Assembly (NCBI GenBank): GCA_036768485.1
Contig: JAVLUZ010000257.1
Span: 563,143 to 627,142, forward strand
Reading direction: 5' to 3'
DNA from: Mermis nigrescens
Lineage: Eukaryota; Nematoda; Enoplea; Mermithida; Mermithidae
DNA: 64,000 bases
Part shown: positions 22,790 to 34,051 of the stretch, in pieces
Layout: each line of letters opens with the position of its first letter
Numbering within the stretch: position 1 is the first letter of the stretch
Notes under the pieces: model-generated
The model's input: the letters and a program-made list of their open reading frames with translations, nothing else
Told to the model about the DNA's origin: nothing
Database searches by the model: none
Translations under genes and position numbers: made by a program

Positions 22790-24570
22790 TTTTGGGAATT
22801 CACCTACCCCTGAACTGAACTGATTTTTCGACATGGGAAACAATTTATTGTACACTGCTTTTTTAAGAAGAGAATGGCAACAACAAGTGACTAAACATTT
22901 TATTCTGCAAAGTGCAAATATATTACTCAATTTGATCAATGGTTCAATCATTGACAATTTACTTATCTTTGATCTGCAAATTTAATTCGTTGAGAGTGTA
23001 GTCTGCAAATAAAAAGACAATCAGCTTGAAGATTAATATTAATTTTACACACAGTAAATAATTGCATTAAGCGGACGAAAAAATGGAGCATTCTTAGCCT
23101 TATTTTCAGGATTTTTAATTTTTATTTTCAGATTTTTAACCCTCACTGCTAAAGCCGCCACTCGCCACCCGTACCCGCTATTTTTAAGGTGCGACTACCG
23201 CACCCGATAAAGCAGAATTTTGGCATTCGCACCCGCTGTATAAAAAATCTGCACCCGCTGCATCCCTAGTATTTGGTCATCAGCATATCGGAAATACACG
23301 AAAAATTATTTTTTTTATGAATTTTATGTACTGGTGCCAAATTACGGAAAACACGAATGTAGCGGTAAAATTAGGAATATTTCGGAAAAGAATTATCAGT
23401 ATTTAATCAAACTTGTTTTCCGCTCTTTATTTTATCAATTTCAGCACGTTTTGCAAAAAATCCGGACTTTCTAAACCCATTTTCATGGATTTCTGACCGA
23501 ACACATATTCTGCCATTACTTCGTTATTTCCGTCTGTTTTCCTTCAGTAGGTGCTTCAATAGGGTTTTTATGTATGTTTCGGAATTTTCGAAATTTTAGG
23601 GATTTTTGCTTAGATGTGCTGCAAACTGATATCGTTGTGTTATTCCACTTGATACGTACCTAATGGTTTTCTTTGATGTTTGTCTGGACGCTTGATCTGG
23701 ACTGGATTGCTGATTGTTTTCACAAAGTCTCGTTGTTGGGCTCCAGCTTGTGAAAATAAGGAGATTTTATTCTGAGCTATAAGATTTGCTTGAATTAAAT
23801 CCGTTTTATTTTTCTGAGTTCTATTCGATTTAATTATTTTCTCCCCTACACATTTTCCTCAGTTTTGCGTATATTTTTTATATCTTTGTATAATTTTTAT
23901 TTTTTATTCTTCAAATATTAGACGTTCAATTCACTTCAGTAATTTTTTCGTTTTCAATTTTTTGAATTAAATTTTGAATCTTATTTACTCGATCTTTGTA
24001 TGGTTTAGAGTGCTCTTTATGCCCATATTTTTAGGGTTGTTTTTAAGTAACATTTTTTCTGAGTCAGATCTTCGAATTTTTCAGGGCCTGTAAATTTTTT
24101 AAAATTCGTTTATAATAAATTATGTTATCAACAGGGTGCGTTTTTTGGGTTCAGAATGCTCGCTTTATCAATATTTTGAGCGCATGTTGGTAATCGTTTC
24201 TGAGTCGGGTCGGTTACTTAAATTTTTCTTATATCTAGATGTCAGAGTTTGGATGTAATGGTCAAAAGGCACTATGACGTATAAAATTATTTGTCATAAA
24301 TCATGTTTAGAAGCTGATAATGATGATTTTTTGTATTTATTCTCAATATTACCCGCGCGCAGCATTAATAGATTTGAAAACTACTCAAATTTGTCACTCA
24401 TTTTATTGTTTCTTCTCATAACTTAAACGTAAAAAGTAAAATCTAGGTTTCAAACTTTGATTTATCTACTGCTGTGTATTAGATTCTCTAATGGCTTGAA
24501 GGGACAAACACGAAAGGATTTAAAAGTTCCTCTCCGTTATTACACTTTAGCTATGCTATATAGTTGTGTA
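22790..24570. other. No gene recognised
   Basis: AT-rich sequence with short frames only. A stretch at 23170-23265 repeats CACCCGC-type words. Otherwise nothing was identified. Confidence 0.4.
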
Positions 24571-24578
24571 GTTGTGTA

Positions 24579-24871
24579 CAGACATGGACGTGAGGGAGGG
24601 TGTTTGCGAGTGTTTAGACCCTCGGAACAAAACAATGGAAAGTTTTCTTAGATAAATGAGGCAAAATGAAGGCCATAATGGATGAAAATCGAAAATTTTC
24701 TTCAAAAGTGCTTGAAACTGACCAGACATTGACGAATTATATAGTTTTAAATCCATTTTAGCAAATATACCAGTTTTTGATGCCACTTTGGCCCCGAAAA
24801 AGCTTAGCTTTTGCCCCACAGACCAGCTGACCCCCCACAGGTGGGCTACGCTATGCATGTGTATATAGATA
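24579..24871 (+). mobile_element. M3 short hAT-like element
   Basis: Starts CAGACATGGACGTGAGGG. Flanked by GTTGTGTA (24571-24578) and GTTGTGTG (24872-24879), 7/8. Its length of 293 bp matches the 294-bp copy at 47543-47836. Shared interior: ATGAGGCAAAATGAAGGCC, CCAGTTTTTGATGCCACTTTGGCCC. Confidence 0.75.
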
Positions 24872-24907
24872 GTTGTGTGAGTTCAATGGTTGCAGTATAG
24901 CTGCTGG

Positions 24908-25322
24908 CAGACATGCACAGCATGGGAATTCTAGGGGTGGTGGTGAAATCCTAAAGTAGGTACCGTTTTTGGGTCCAAAAATGGTGGGCACGCGTCGAAA
25001 ACATCGTTTTTTTATGTTTCTGACGATGGTCTATTTTTCTATAGCATAAAAATATAAATATATTTCGAAAAAATCGATAGAAGTCAAATAAAGTGAACAA
25101 TATATGGATTAAAACATGAGTATATGGCGCGAAGCGCCGAAAAGTTTGGCACTTTTGAACAAATAGGTAGCTAAAAACACTCAAAAAGGCACTTTTTCCT
25201 CTAATTTTCAAGAAAGTTTTGGAAACTTCTTAAAAATTACTTATTCTGGGTAGGGTGAAAAATTTTTTGCGGGGGGGGGTGAACATTTTTCTGGGGGCTG
25301 AATCCCACCAAAATCATGTATG
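24908..25322 (+). mobile_element. M4 short hAT-like element
   Basis: Starts CAGACATGCACAGCATGGG and ends ATCATGTATG. Flanks GCTGCTGG (24900-24907) and GTTGCTGG (25323-25330) match 7/8. Contains the GGCGCGAAGCGCC hairpin at about 25126. Confidence 0.85.
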
Positions 25323-26207
25323 GTTGCTGGATCCATTGATCAATATTTATTTGCATTCAGATGAAATCTACATTGCTTTCTTTGCCTGAATGTACTGGTC
25401 ATTTCATGCTCTCTGATTTGTTTTTATTGAACATCGACTGATATTACCGATTTGCTAGATATAAATATTTTGGCGTTCTACGTCTTAATCTCCACTTTAT
25501 GCTTATCACCGATTAATGTAAGCGACCAGCCAACTTGTTTCGGCTCAGCTAGACATTCTTTTCTCACTTTTCTCATATATGTATCGGGCTAATCTATTAT
25601 GCAAAGTGATTTTATATAATTCTGATATTTACAAGTAAATAAAATGATTTAAAATTTTTTCAGGAAACTATATTTTTTATTTTTTGTATATTTCCCTTTT
25701 TAATCTATGAATGTAATGCGTGACGCAACTAATTTTTTCACGCCTATCGGTTCGTCACTTTTAAATTATGAAAATTATGAAACCCATTTCTTTCTATCTT
25801 TATTTGCTTATATCAATTTGTCATATGCATACTTCTATGCATACGTGAACAGCAAGAAAATTCCGAGGGGTTCAAAATGGACGAAATTGCCAAAAATGTT
25901 ACTAAAAATATAATTCTGGGGTCTACAGTAATCTGGGATTAACTTTTGGGTGCGGATACAAACCTCCCACGCCCGTGTGTGCTCCTGTGCATGAATCGAC
26001 TCCAAATTTTCGAAAGGTTGACTGGAGTAATCATTTTTAACAGTTAATGGCCTATTTTGGGAAAAACGACAAAAGCGACTGAAAAGGCTCAAGGATGTAT
26101 GTTTCGCCCAAAAATTTTCATTTTTTGCGGTTGGCCCAACTTATATGCGACCCCGTGTTACACACAACGTGTTATAAATAAGCATGTAGCTGAGGGGCTA
26201 CGGGACC
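25323..26207. other. No gene recognised
   Basis: AT-rich sequence without recognised coding or repeat features. Confidence 0.4.
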
Positions 26208-26635
26208 CACACATGCACATAGGGGGGCTGAGGGGGGGGTATTACCCCCCTGAGGAGTCAGCTAGACCGGTATATACTGTCCGGCGATTTTGAGCAAATA
26301 GGTCTTGTTCTGCATCATTTTCGACATCAAAATCAGTAAAAATGTCAGAATTTTTCAGGCGCTTCGCGCCAGATTAGTACTTTTAAGTACTTTTTACTCA
26401 AAAAGTGCCCGAAATTGATAAATTTTTTGCATTTTTAGTGTTAAAAGTGATATAATGCAGTCAAAATGGACTAAAAATGCTTTTAAAATGTGTTATTAAC
26501 ACGAAAAAACGTTTTATAGGCTATTTTGACCATTTTGATCATTAAAACAGCAAAAAAAATCGTGAACGTTAAATTTACTGTTTTAGATTTTTGGCATTTC
26601 ACCCCCCTGCCGACTCTGCAAAAAAATCTAGCCGT
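26208..26635 (+). mobile_element. M6 dispersed repeat copy, abutting a coding exon
   Basis: Starts CACACATGCACATAGGGGGG and contains GGGGTATTACCCCCC and the GGCGCTTCGCGCC palindrome (26358). Its right side (CACCCCCCTGCCGACTCTGC) matches the terminus of the inverted copy at 43588-43945. The expected terminal GTATG coincides with the ATG at 26636, so the exon start next to it is uncertain. No target duplication was found. Confidence 0.55.
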
Positions 26636-26809
26636 ATGGACAAAGAATCGGGAGCAGCGAACAGCAGATCGCGAGTCCAGTGTAGTAAATCGACCCCGAA
26701 AAGATTTCTTTCCGATGGTGATGCTGAAGTAGATTCTACCGCACATAAGAGATCATTTTCACGCAGACAATCTGACATTCCCAAGCGACCGATCAATCTC
26801 GCAATCAAG
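26636..26809 (+). CDS. Probable first coding exon of an unrecognised coiled-coil gene
   Basis: ATG at 26636 opens a 58-codon frame rich in Ser, Arg and Lys (SRSRV, KRSFSRRQSDIPKRP). It ends AATCTCGCAATCAAG just before a GT donor (gtgaat). Codon content is far less AT-biased than the surroundings. It ends in phase 0, as does the start of the exon at 27918. The N-terminal part looks disordered and basic, possibly a phosphorylated or nuclear-targeting tail; that is inference. A TCTAG acceptor lies 4 bases upstream of the ATG, so this could instead be an internal exon. I do not recognise the family. Confidence 0.5.
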
Positions 26810-26910
26810 GTGAATTCGTTGCTGGGTTAAATGGCATGCACACAACGTGGGAGTTCCGGGGAAGAGAAGTTCTGGAGTGTTTTTTCGGGCTCGAAATTGG
26901 TGGTGGGTAC

Positions 26911-27340
26911 CATACATGATCTTGGGGGAGGTTTGGGGGGTTTCACCCCCCCCGCAAAAAACATTTTTCACCCCCCCCCCCGCAAAAAATTTTTCACCCC
27001 CTCCCAAAATTGGCGATTTTTCAGAAGTGACCGAAACTTACCTGAAAATCGGTAGAAAAAGTGTCTTTTTAAGGGTTTTTGGCTATCTATTTGCTCAAAA
27101 TCGCCAAATTTTCGGCGCTTCGCGCCATATATTCATGTTTTAAGCCAAATATTGGTCAATTTATTCAACTTGTTTTGATTTTTTTCGAAATTTTTTTCAT
27201 GATTTGATGCTCTAGAACGATAGAGCATCGTCAGAGACGCCAAAAAACGATGTTTTTATTGCGTACCGGCCATTTTTGGGCCCAAAAAAGGCAGCTTAGG
27301 TTTTCACCCCCCCCCAGAATTCCTATGCTGTGCATGTATG
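26911..27340 (-). mobile_element. M4 short hAT-like element with exact 8-bp duplication
   Basis: Ends are CATACATGATCTTGGGGG and CTGTGCATGTATG. Flanked by GTGGGTAC at 26903-26910 and 27341-27348, identical 8-mers. Carries the palindrome at about 27115. Lies in the intron between the two coiled-coil exons. Another repeat with a CAGACATGCGCAG start begins at 27349. Confidence 0.92.
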
Positions 27341-27917
27341 GTGGGTACCAGACATGCGCAGTATGGGAATTAGCGGGAGGTTGAATAGACCTCCAGTCCG
27401 GAGCATGGAAATTCTGGGGCAGGGGGAATTCGAAAATGCATTTTTGGGCCAAAAATGATAGGAAAGCTTATAAAAAATCGTTTCTTGGCGTTTCACGCGA
27501 TGCTCTATGTTTCTAGTTTCCCGAGGTCGAAAGTTGAGATGGGTGAAATCCCAAAATTTCGGATCAGCTAATTCAGAATTTTAGCCTTTTTTGCAGGTCA
27601 AATATTAAAAAAGGCTAAAATTCCATACCCAACTTGTTTTATTACAGGAAAACTGCATTTTTCAGTATTTCTTTTCCAATGCTGACTGCCCTTGTCACTT
27701 TTGTAAATGAAAAATATAAGAATTCATCGACAATTTTGATTTTCGAGATCATTTCATTTTAACTTCATTTTAGGCATTCTGTGGATAAACAAACCAATAT
27801 ATACTTTTTGGCGCGAAGCGCCGAGAATTTTCTTAGCATATTTGCTACTTTCATATTTTTTATCATATTTGCTGCTTTCATATATGTATGTAACCGTTTT
27901 AAATATTTGTTTTTAAG

Positions 27918-28010
27918 GAACTAACTACGATTCAGAAGGAATACATTAAAGACTTGCGGGACCAGTTGAGTTTTCTGCGCGATCAGCTCAAATTTTCACA
28001 GGAGCGCGAG
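27918..28010 (+). CDS. Internal coiled-coil exon of the same unrecognised gene
   Basis: A pyrimidine-rich TTTGTTTTTAAG acceptor precedes, and a GT donor (gtacat) follows, a 93-bp block. It encodes 31 residues (ELTTIQKEYIKDLRDQ and so on) with leucines and hydrophobics at heptad-like spacing and alternating acidic and basic residues, typical of a coiled coil. Phase 0 at both ends matches the exon at 26636-26809. No later exon was identified with certainty; the nested transposons from 29.4 kb would fall in the next intron. The frame at 49497-49988 also begins coiled-coil-like and could belong to the same gene, but nothing links them directly. Confidence 0.6.
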
Positions 28011-28046
28011 GTACATATTTACACTTCTGTAAAGTAGGGTTGGGAC

Positions 28047-28469
28047 CATACATGCACAGCATGGTAATTCTGAAGGGGGGGATGAAAACCTAAAGTGCCT
28101 TTTTTGGGCCCAAAAATGGCCGGTACGTGTTAAAAACATCGTTTTTTGGCGTTTCTGACGACGCTCTATCGTTCTAGAGCATAAAATCATGAAAAAAAAA
28201 TTTCGAAAAAAAGAAAGATGAATATATTTTTAAAAGATGATGAATAATATATTTTAAAAATAATATATTTTAAAAGATGAATATACGGCGGAAAATTTGG
28301 CCAATTTGAGCAAATAGAGAGCCAAAAACCCTTAAAGACTTTTTCTACCGATTTTCAGGTAAGTTTCGGAAACATTTGAAAAATTGCTAATTCTGGAGGC
28401 GTGAAAAAATTTTTTTGCGGGGGGATGAACCCCCCCCCCCCGAACCGCCGTTCCCCAAGATCATGTATG
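28047..28469 (+). mobile_element. M4 short hAT-like element
   Basis: Starts CATACATGCACAGCATGG and ends ATCATGTATG. Flanks GTTGGGAC and GTTGGGTT match 6/8, and a longer GGGTTGGGAC word occurs on both sides. The interior matches the copies at 24908 and 26911. Confidence 0.8.
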
Positions 28470-29396
28470 GTTGGGTTGGGACTAGCACCGGCCTCGGCGA
28501 CGGTTCGAAGGTACATATCTGGTGCTAGCTGAAAGTTCCAATTTTTCGCCGCTTCGTGCAAAGTAGCCGTTTCGTAACGATATTCATTTCAATTTCATGG
28601 ACTTTTTAAAATAATTTTATGTTTTTATATCAAGAAAGAACAATCATAATCCAAAGCGCCAAAAAATCTTGCCTTTGACGTGTAGTGTAGCAAAACAAAG
28701 CAATTTAGAAAAAAAACTTTAGTTAGGCTAGTGGCCTGCGCCACCTTAATTTCCAAGCTGAGAAGCATAGGTAAATATCGCATTACGACCAGTCCCGTAT
28801 TCAGGGGGTGGGGGCGGCCCCCGGATATGAAAAATAATTTTTAAAAACACAAGGGTCTCCCAAGGAAAAAATGAGAAATTCTCGAAGTTGGTCTGAAACA
28901 CCACCAAAACAGGTTTTTTAATTTTTCCTATTTCCTTAATGCTCATTTGTGCACATTAAATTCATGGCTTCTCACTCAATTATACATACCATTATTTTCA
29001 TCATTCATCTCTGCATATATAAAAAATTTTTAAATTATAACTTTTTAGGAGTCTTGAATGATTTTTCAATTTCGCGAATTTTTTCCAATGGTGACTAAGT
29101 TTGCACTCAGCATAACGCAGTTTTGGCTCGGGTTTATATTTTTGCCTTAGTTTCAAAAAGTCAATTACATGCTAGCGATTTTTTTCATAATGTATTACTT
29201 TCGATTCACGGAAAATGAATACTCTTTCATCCATACATGTATGGGTAGGGCTCCAAAATTTTGGGAGTACCGGGCCATACTCATGGGAGGGGGCGGGTAG
29301 GTGACCTATTCCAGGCCAAAAAACATCTAAGAGCGGACACAAATTCCGATTTTTCCCAAAATCCTAGACCGTGTCCAAACTTTTTTGGGCTTTGTG
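28470..29396. other. No gene recognised
   Basis: Contains fragments of hAT-like ends (ACTAGCACCGGCCTCGG at about 28491; CCCGTATTCAGGGGG at about 28795) but no intact element or coding region that I can delimit. Confidence 0.4.
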
Positions 29397-29943
29397 CATA
29401 CATGTAACAGGGGGATGGGGGATCCTCCACCCGAAGTCGGCTGTCCCCCCAAGCCAGAAAATCGTTGACCCCCCTCCCCCTATTTTTGGGGAAAAAATTG
29501 ATTTTTTGGCCATTTTTACGTGGCTTTTTAGCATTTTTGGGCAAAAGTTGAAAGTCACCTACCCCCCCCCCTAAAAATGGCCGGGGACCATACATGGGCA
29601 GCAACGAAATTCTGGGTGGTCGCTGGGGCAAAATCGCCAAAAATAGCTCTAAAAATGGCTAAAAATAGCATTCTGGGGGTAGTGATCGACCGGAGATCCG
29701 GCTCCGGCCTCCGGTAAATCCGGCCATTTTTCTCGCTCCGGTGCTCCGGCCGGAGCGACCTCAAAAATTGGCCGGAGCCGGAGAATTTTTCTTGATTAGT
29801 AATTAAACATATTCGTACCAGGTCTTTATTATCGTTACTAAATGTATTCAGAAGATAGCTCACAAGAAGATAAAACGACTATAATCAAATTAAAGTTTTG
29901 TGACAGTTATTTTTAAGAGTGGCTCGGCGTCTCCTACGATCAT

Positions 29944-30361
29944 CAGGCACGTAGCTGTGGGGGGACAGGGGGGACTAGTCCCCCCAAAATTTTGAAAATA
30001 TGAATATTTTTTACAAGGGTCCCCAAAGGAAAAAACTGAAAATTCAGGAAGTCTTATTTGAAATACATCCGGAATAGACTTTGGCACAGTTTTGAAGAAA
30101 TTTTCGGGCTTTTTGCGCCGAATGTATTGTTTTAGCAAAACTTTTGTCCTCTACAGCCAAACATTGTTTAAATATACTTTTTATAGACAATTAAAATTAA
30201 AATTTTCATTAATTTTTTCAAATTTTTTTTCAGCCAATATTATGAGCATGCTGAGAAATTCAAAAAAACGTCATTATTTTTGTCTATTTACCAGTATTTG
30301 TTGAGCTATCTGACTTCAAAATTTTAGTCCCCCCAAATTCAGAAGGCCAGCTACGTGCCTG
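29944..30361. mobile_element. M5 short hAT-like element with exact 8-bp duplication
   Basis: Perfect 12-bp terminal repeats CAGGCACGTAGC / GCTACGTGCCTG, followed by GGGGGGAC..AGTCCCCCC blocks. Exact duplication ACGATCAT at 29936-29943 and 30362-30369. A 5' fragment of the same family lies inverted at 48641-48754. Confidence 0.95.
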
Positions 30362-32131
30362 ACGATCATATCTTGATGAAAATCGATTAAGGCATGGGGG
30401 AGGATCTGGACTGAACCCATCGAGAATCTGGTTGACCCATACCTGGGCAATAGCCAAAGCTTCAGCCTGTCAAACTTCGGGCTCTCAACGTTAGGTTGGT
30501 CCCTAGTTGGGCTAAAAATGGGTCAAAAACAATTTTCTTTGATTTTCGCTATTTTCTCACGTTTTTTTCGAAATCAGTTCGTCCAAATGGACCCTTCAGC
30601 TCGTCCAGACGGGCTGGGATGGGACATTGCCCGTGTGGTGGACATCTTTTTCAAAATCGATAGATCACCACATCACTCCAGAATTGAATTTTGGCGCTAT
30701 TTTTTGAAATTTCGCTCCATAACGGACCTCAAAGTCCGTTTTTGGAGAATACATACCTGCAGAAGTTGACCGCTGCGCTGCCCATGCATGATACAATTCA
30801 CGTTTCAAGAACCCTTATTAAACTGAGATGAATCTTTGGCTATTGCCCTAATATGCTCAAATGGGTCATCTCATAATGCAACATAAGTTTGCTGAGAGCC
30901 ATAAAACTTATTCTATAGCCCAATTTTTACACATAATCTGTTGAACAAAATTTCGCTTCATGTCCAAACATCGTTTTTTTGGAAAACAATCTTTTTATTT
31001 GTTCGTTCACTTGTAAACGCCAGAAAACTTTTTGTGAAAAACTGTATACTTAAATGCTTGAAAAACATTCTCTTAGCCTTTGTAGATGAAAAATCTGAAA
31101 ATTTTGCTCAACTCAGTATTCAGTAATGCAAGTATTTTATCTAGGAACAGTAACAAACAAGCATCACATGAAGTGTTTGAGATAAATTGCGGAAAAATTG
31201 CTGAACTGCTTTTTGACTAAAAAAACTTTGGGTGCACCTTGAAAGCGATTAACGAATCTTCATGCTATGTATAATCTCTCCCTATATATAACAAAACTCG
31301 AATCAAAATTGATGAAAAGAAAATGATTACAACAGAGAAGTTTCTTAGCCTTCACAGCATTTGAAATCATGTTGAGTCAAAAGTGTTTTGCTCAGGGCAA
31401 CAACTTTTCTGGAGGGACAAAACAAAATCCCAATATGACTCCAGCATCAGCGACATTAGAAGCCAAAAAGCGTAATCACAGCAACTTTGGAAGGTCAATA
31501 TGATGCGTAATGAGCCGAGAACAAACCGAAATTGTCTTATTTTCTTGGTACGAGCGAGTTGACTCTAAAATCAATTTTAATGTCAAAATGGCTCAATTGT
31601 TATCCTATTTGACTAGGACAACAATTGTGCCAGAAAGGAACTTTGAAAAATTCTGCTTTTTTAATCTATTAGTCGTCTTGATTTTCAAGATACTCTCTGG
31701 GGTGCCACAATAGCTCGTTTGTTGGTGCACAAAATGTGAAGTGTGAAGGATAGACTTTCAAAGATCATAATTCGTAATCCGTTAAACCTATCACGAAAGA
31801 AACTGTTACGTTAAATTAGGACAGAAACCCTTAATTAACTTAAATCACGTTTTATAGATATTTTTAAGCAAATTCATGCGACAAATTGAATTATAATAAC
31901 TTTTTGCCCCTAATTTCTGCTCATTTTCATCACGAAATCAAATTTTTCGCATTCCGTTGACATTTACATCTAAAAATTAACACACGCGCAAGTGATCTAA
32001 CGATTTACCCATAATAAATAATAATCTGTGTTTGTTTACGATTAATTTTGCTCAAGTTCATTTTTAGATTAAATTCTTTTTATTAAATTAATCTGTTTTT
32101 CTTTCAGAAATAATTGATACACACATGAGAC
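30362..32131. other. Interior of the level-3 hAT-like element, no gene seen
   Basis: Contains an inverted pair (GGGCAATAGCCAAAG at about 30445, CTTTGGCTATTGCCC at about 30836) suggesting a further small element. The open frames at 30518, 30941 and 31510 show no recognised motif. Confidence 0.4.
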
Positions 32132-32188
32132 CGCACATGTAACAGGGGGATGGGGGATCCCCCTACCCAAAGTCAACAGGGGGATGAG

Positions 32189-32879
32189 AGTAGTTATGCC
32201 TGGCTCCCTGGATCTAATGATGAAGCATTTCACAATGGTTAAGAATAGGTGGAGGGGGAGGAGTTTGCGCCCTGAGGTATGGGTGAGGGCACAACAGTTA
32301 AGAATAGGAAACGTTATAACATACACAATGGTTAAGAATAGGCAATGATAAAGTATAGACAACGCTAAAACATGTGTAAACAATAGTTGAGGATTGTAAG
32401 CTAAGCCTAAACTAAGCTAAGGAGTGTAAGCTAAGCCTAACTACGCCTAAACAAAGCATAATGTTATAAGATACACAGTGGTTAATAGTGGATGAGTGGA
32501 AGGGGTAAAAGTTGGAACGGTGCCAGCTAGGCTCACGTGGTCCTGGTTTTGGCTCAGACACGCCGGCGCCCCTGGGGGAGTCCCACCCCCACCCTACGTC
32601 CGCTCTTGCTACCCCAGTCTTAAATACGCCTGTAAACATGTTTGGACGTGTAGCAGGGGTCCGCTCTTGCTACCCCTGCTACTCAGTATGTTGAACTAAG
32701 CCCAAGTTTAAAGTAAGCCTAGACTAAGCTAAGCCTAAGTGTAAATAATTCACTTCATGGCCCTATAGCCAAGCATATACCCGATCTGCTGGAAGGAGGG
32801 GAGTCCCACCCCCACCCCCACCCCAGCCTAGCCATGAACCCAAGCAGTGTGCACAAAAGTCAGACATTTATTTCTTATC
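32189..32879. repeat. Left terminal inverted repeat of the Polinton
   Basis: Matches 42078-42760 in inverse orientation over its whole length with modest divergence. Contains GGTTAAGAATAGG units, AAGCTAAGCCTAA units and paired GTCCGCTCTTGCTACCCC blocks. Confidence 0.95.
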
Positions 32880-32925
32880 TTTTTTTATATTTCTTATATT
32901 TTATTTATTTAGGAAATTTGAGCAT

Positions 32926-32966
32926 GTGTGGGTGCGCGTGTGTGTATGTGTGTGTGTGTGTGTGCT
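32926..32966. repeat. (GT)n microsatellite
   Basis: Near-perfect GT dinucleotide run just inside the left inverted repeat. Confidence 0.9.
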
Positions 32967-33027
32967 TACCTTATACGCAAATGTCAGAACTGAAAATGAC
33001 TTCTTACATAGACAAATTTAGCAAGTT

Positions 33028-33385
33028 GGAAAAAAAGTGTGCAGAGTTTGGAAAAAAGTGTGCAAAGTTTGGAAAAAGTGTGCAGAGTTTGGAAAAAGTG
33101 TGCAGAGTTAGTGTGCAGAGTTTGGAAAAAGTGTGCAGAGTTTGGAAAAAAGTGTGCAGAGTTTCGAACATTTTTCATGTGTTATAACATAGGAAGTTTG
33201 CAGAGTTTGGGAAAAAGTGTGCAGAGTTTGGAAAAAAGTGTGCAGAGTTTGGAAAAAAGTGTGCAGAGTTTGGAAAAAAGTGTACAGAGTTTGGAAAAAA
33301 GTGTGCGAGTTTGGAAAAAAGTGTGCAGAGTTTGGAAAAAGCGTGCAGAGTTTCGAAAAAAGTGTGCAGTGTCTTGAAAAAAGCT
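33028..33385. repeat. Polinton tandem array, unit GTGTGCAGAGTTTGGAAAAA
   Basis: About 17 units of 17-21 bp, the reverse complement of the array at 1250-1636, interrupted at about 33172-33200 by CATGTGTTATAACATAGGAAG. The same interruption occurs in both arrays of the partial Polinton. Confidence 0.95.
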
Positions 33386-33391
33386 ATGATT

Positions 33392-34051
33392 TTGAGTATT
33401 AAAATATGTTTTTGGGATCATTTAATTGTCAGCTTCGCTTGGCGTGGACACAGGTGCATAATGCGGACCTGGTGGCTCCCTGTAGTGGTAATTAGACCAA
33501 CCTGCAAGAGTTTTTGGGTAAAATTGTGTTTCTTGAAATTGACCCGCTTGGCGCACTTAGCCCACTCCCTTCTTGTATTACGTAAAAGATACCCAACCCA
33601 TGTACCTTTGTACGAATAGGAACACAGTTAAACATTGAAAAAAGGACTCACCTCCTGAAATATAATTAAGATGAAAAACAACCCACCTCCTGAAATAAAT
33701 AAGATTATATCAAATAAAACATGACACCTCCTGAAATAAATATGATTAATAAGTAAGAAAAGAGCAGCCACTTACGGGGCTGGATTTTCATTATTTTTTA
33801 TTTGCCGAGTTTTCTTTTTTCTTGACACCACCAACATGCGCTAAAAGTGAAAAAAACAAAAACGCTAAATAAAAAAAATACATTAAATACGATTTTACCC
33901 TAAAGCCGAAGGCATAAAAATGCTTAAATGAAAAACAAAAAAGTCCAAAGGAATGCTTAAATGGAAAAAACATGAAATACAAATAAAAAGCCCAAAGGCA
34001 AAAAGAAAATGCTTAACAAGAAAAGGAAAATGAAAAAAAAACGCAAAAAAA
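33392..34051. other. Polinton interior between array and polB stop
   Basis: On the minus strand, TTTCAGGAGGTG recurs three times (about 33645-33735), each resembling an acceptor-GAG-donor cassette. A stop-free stretch of about 65 codons lies at 33440-33630. No protein family was recognised. Confidence 0.35.
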
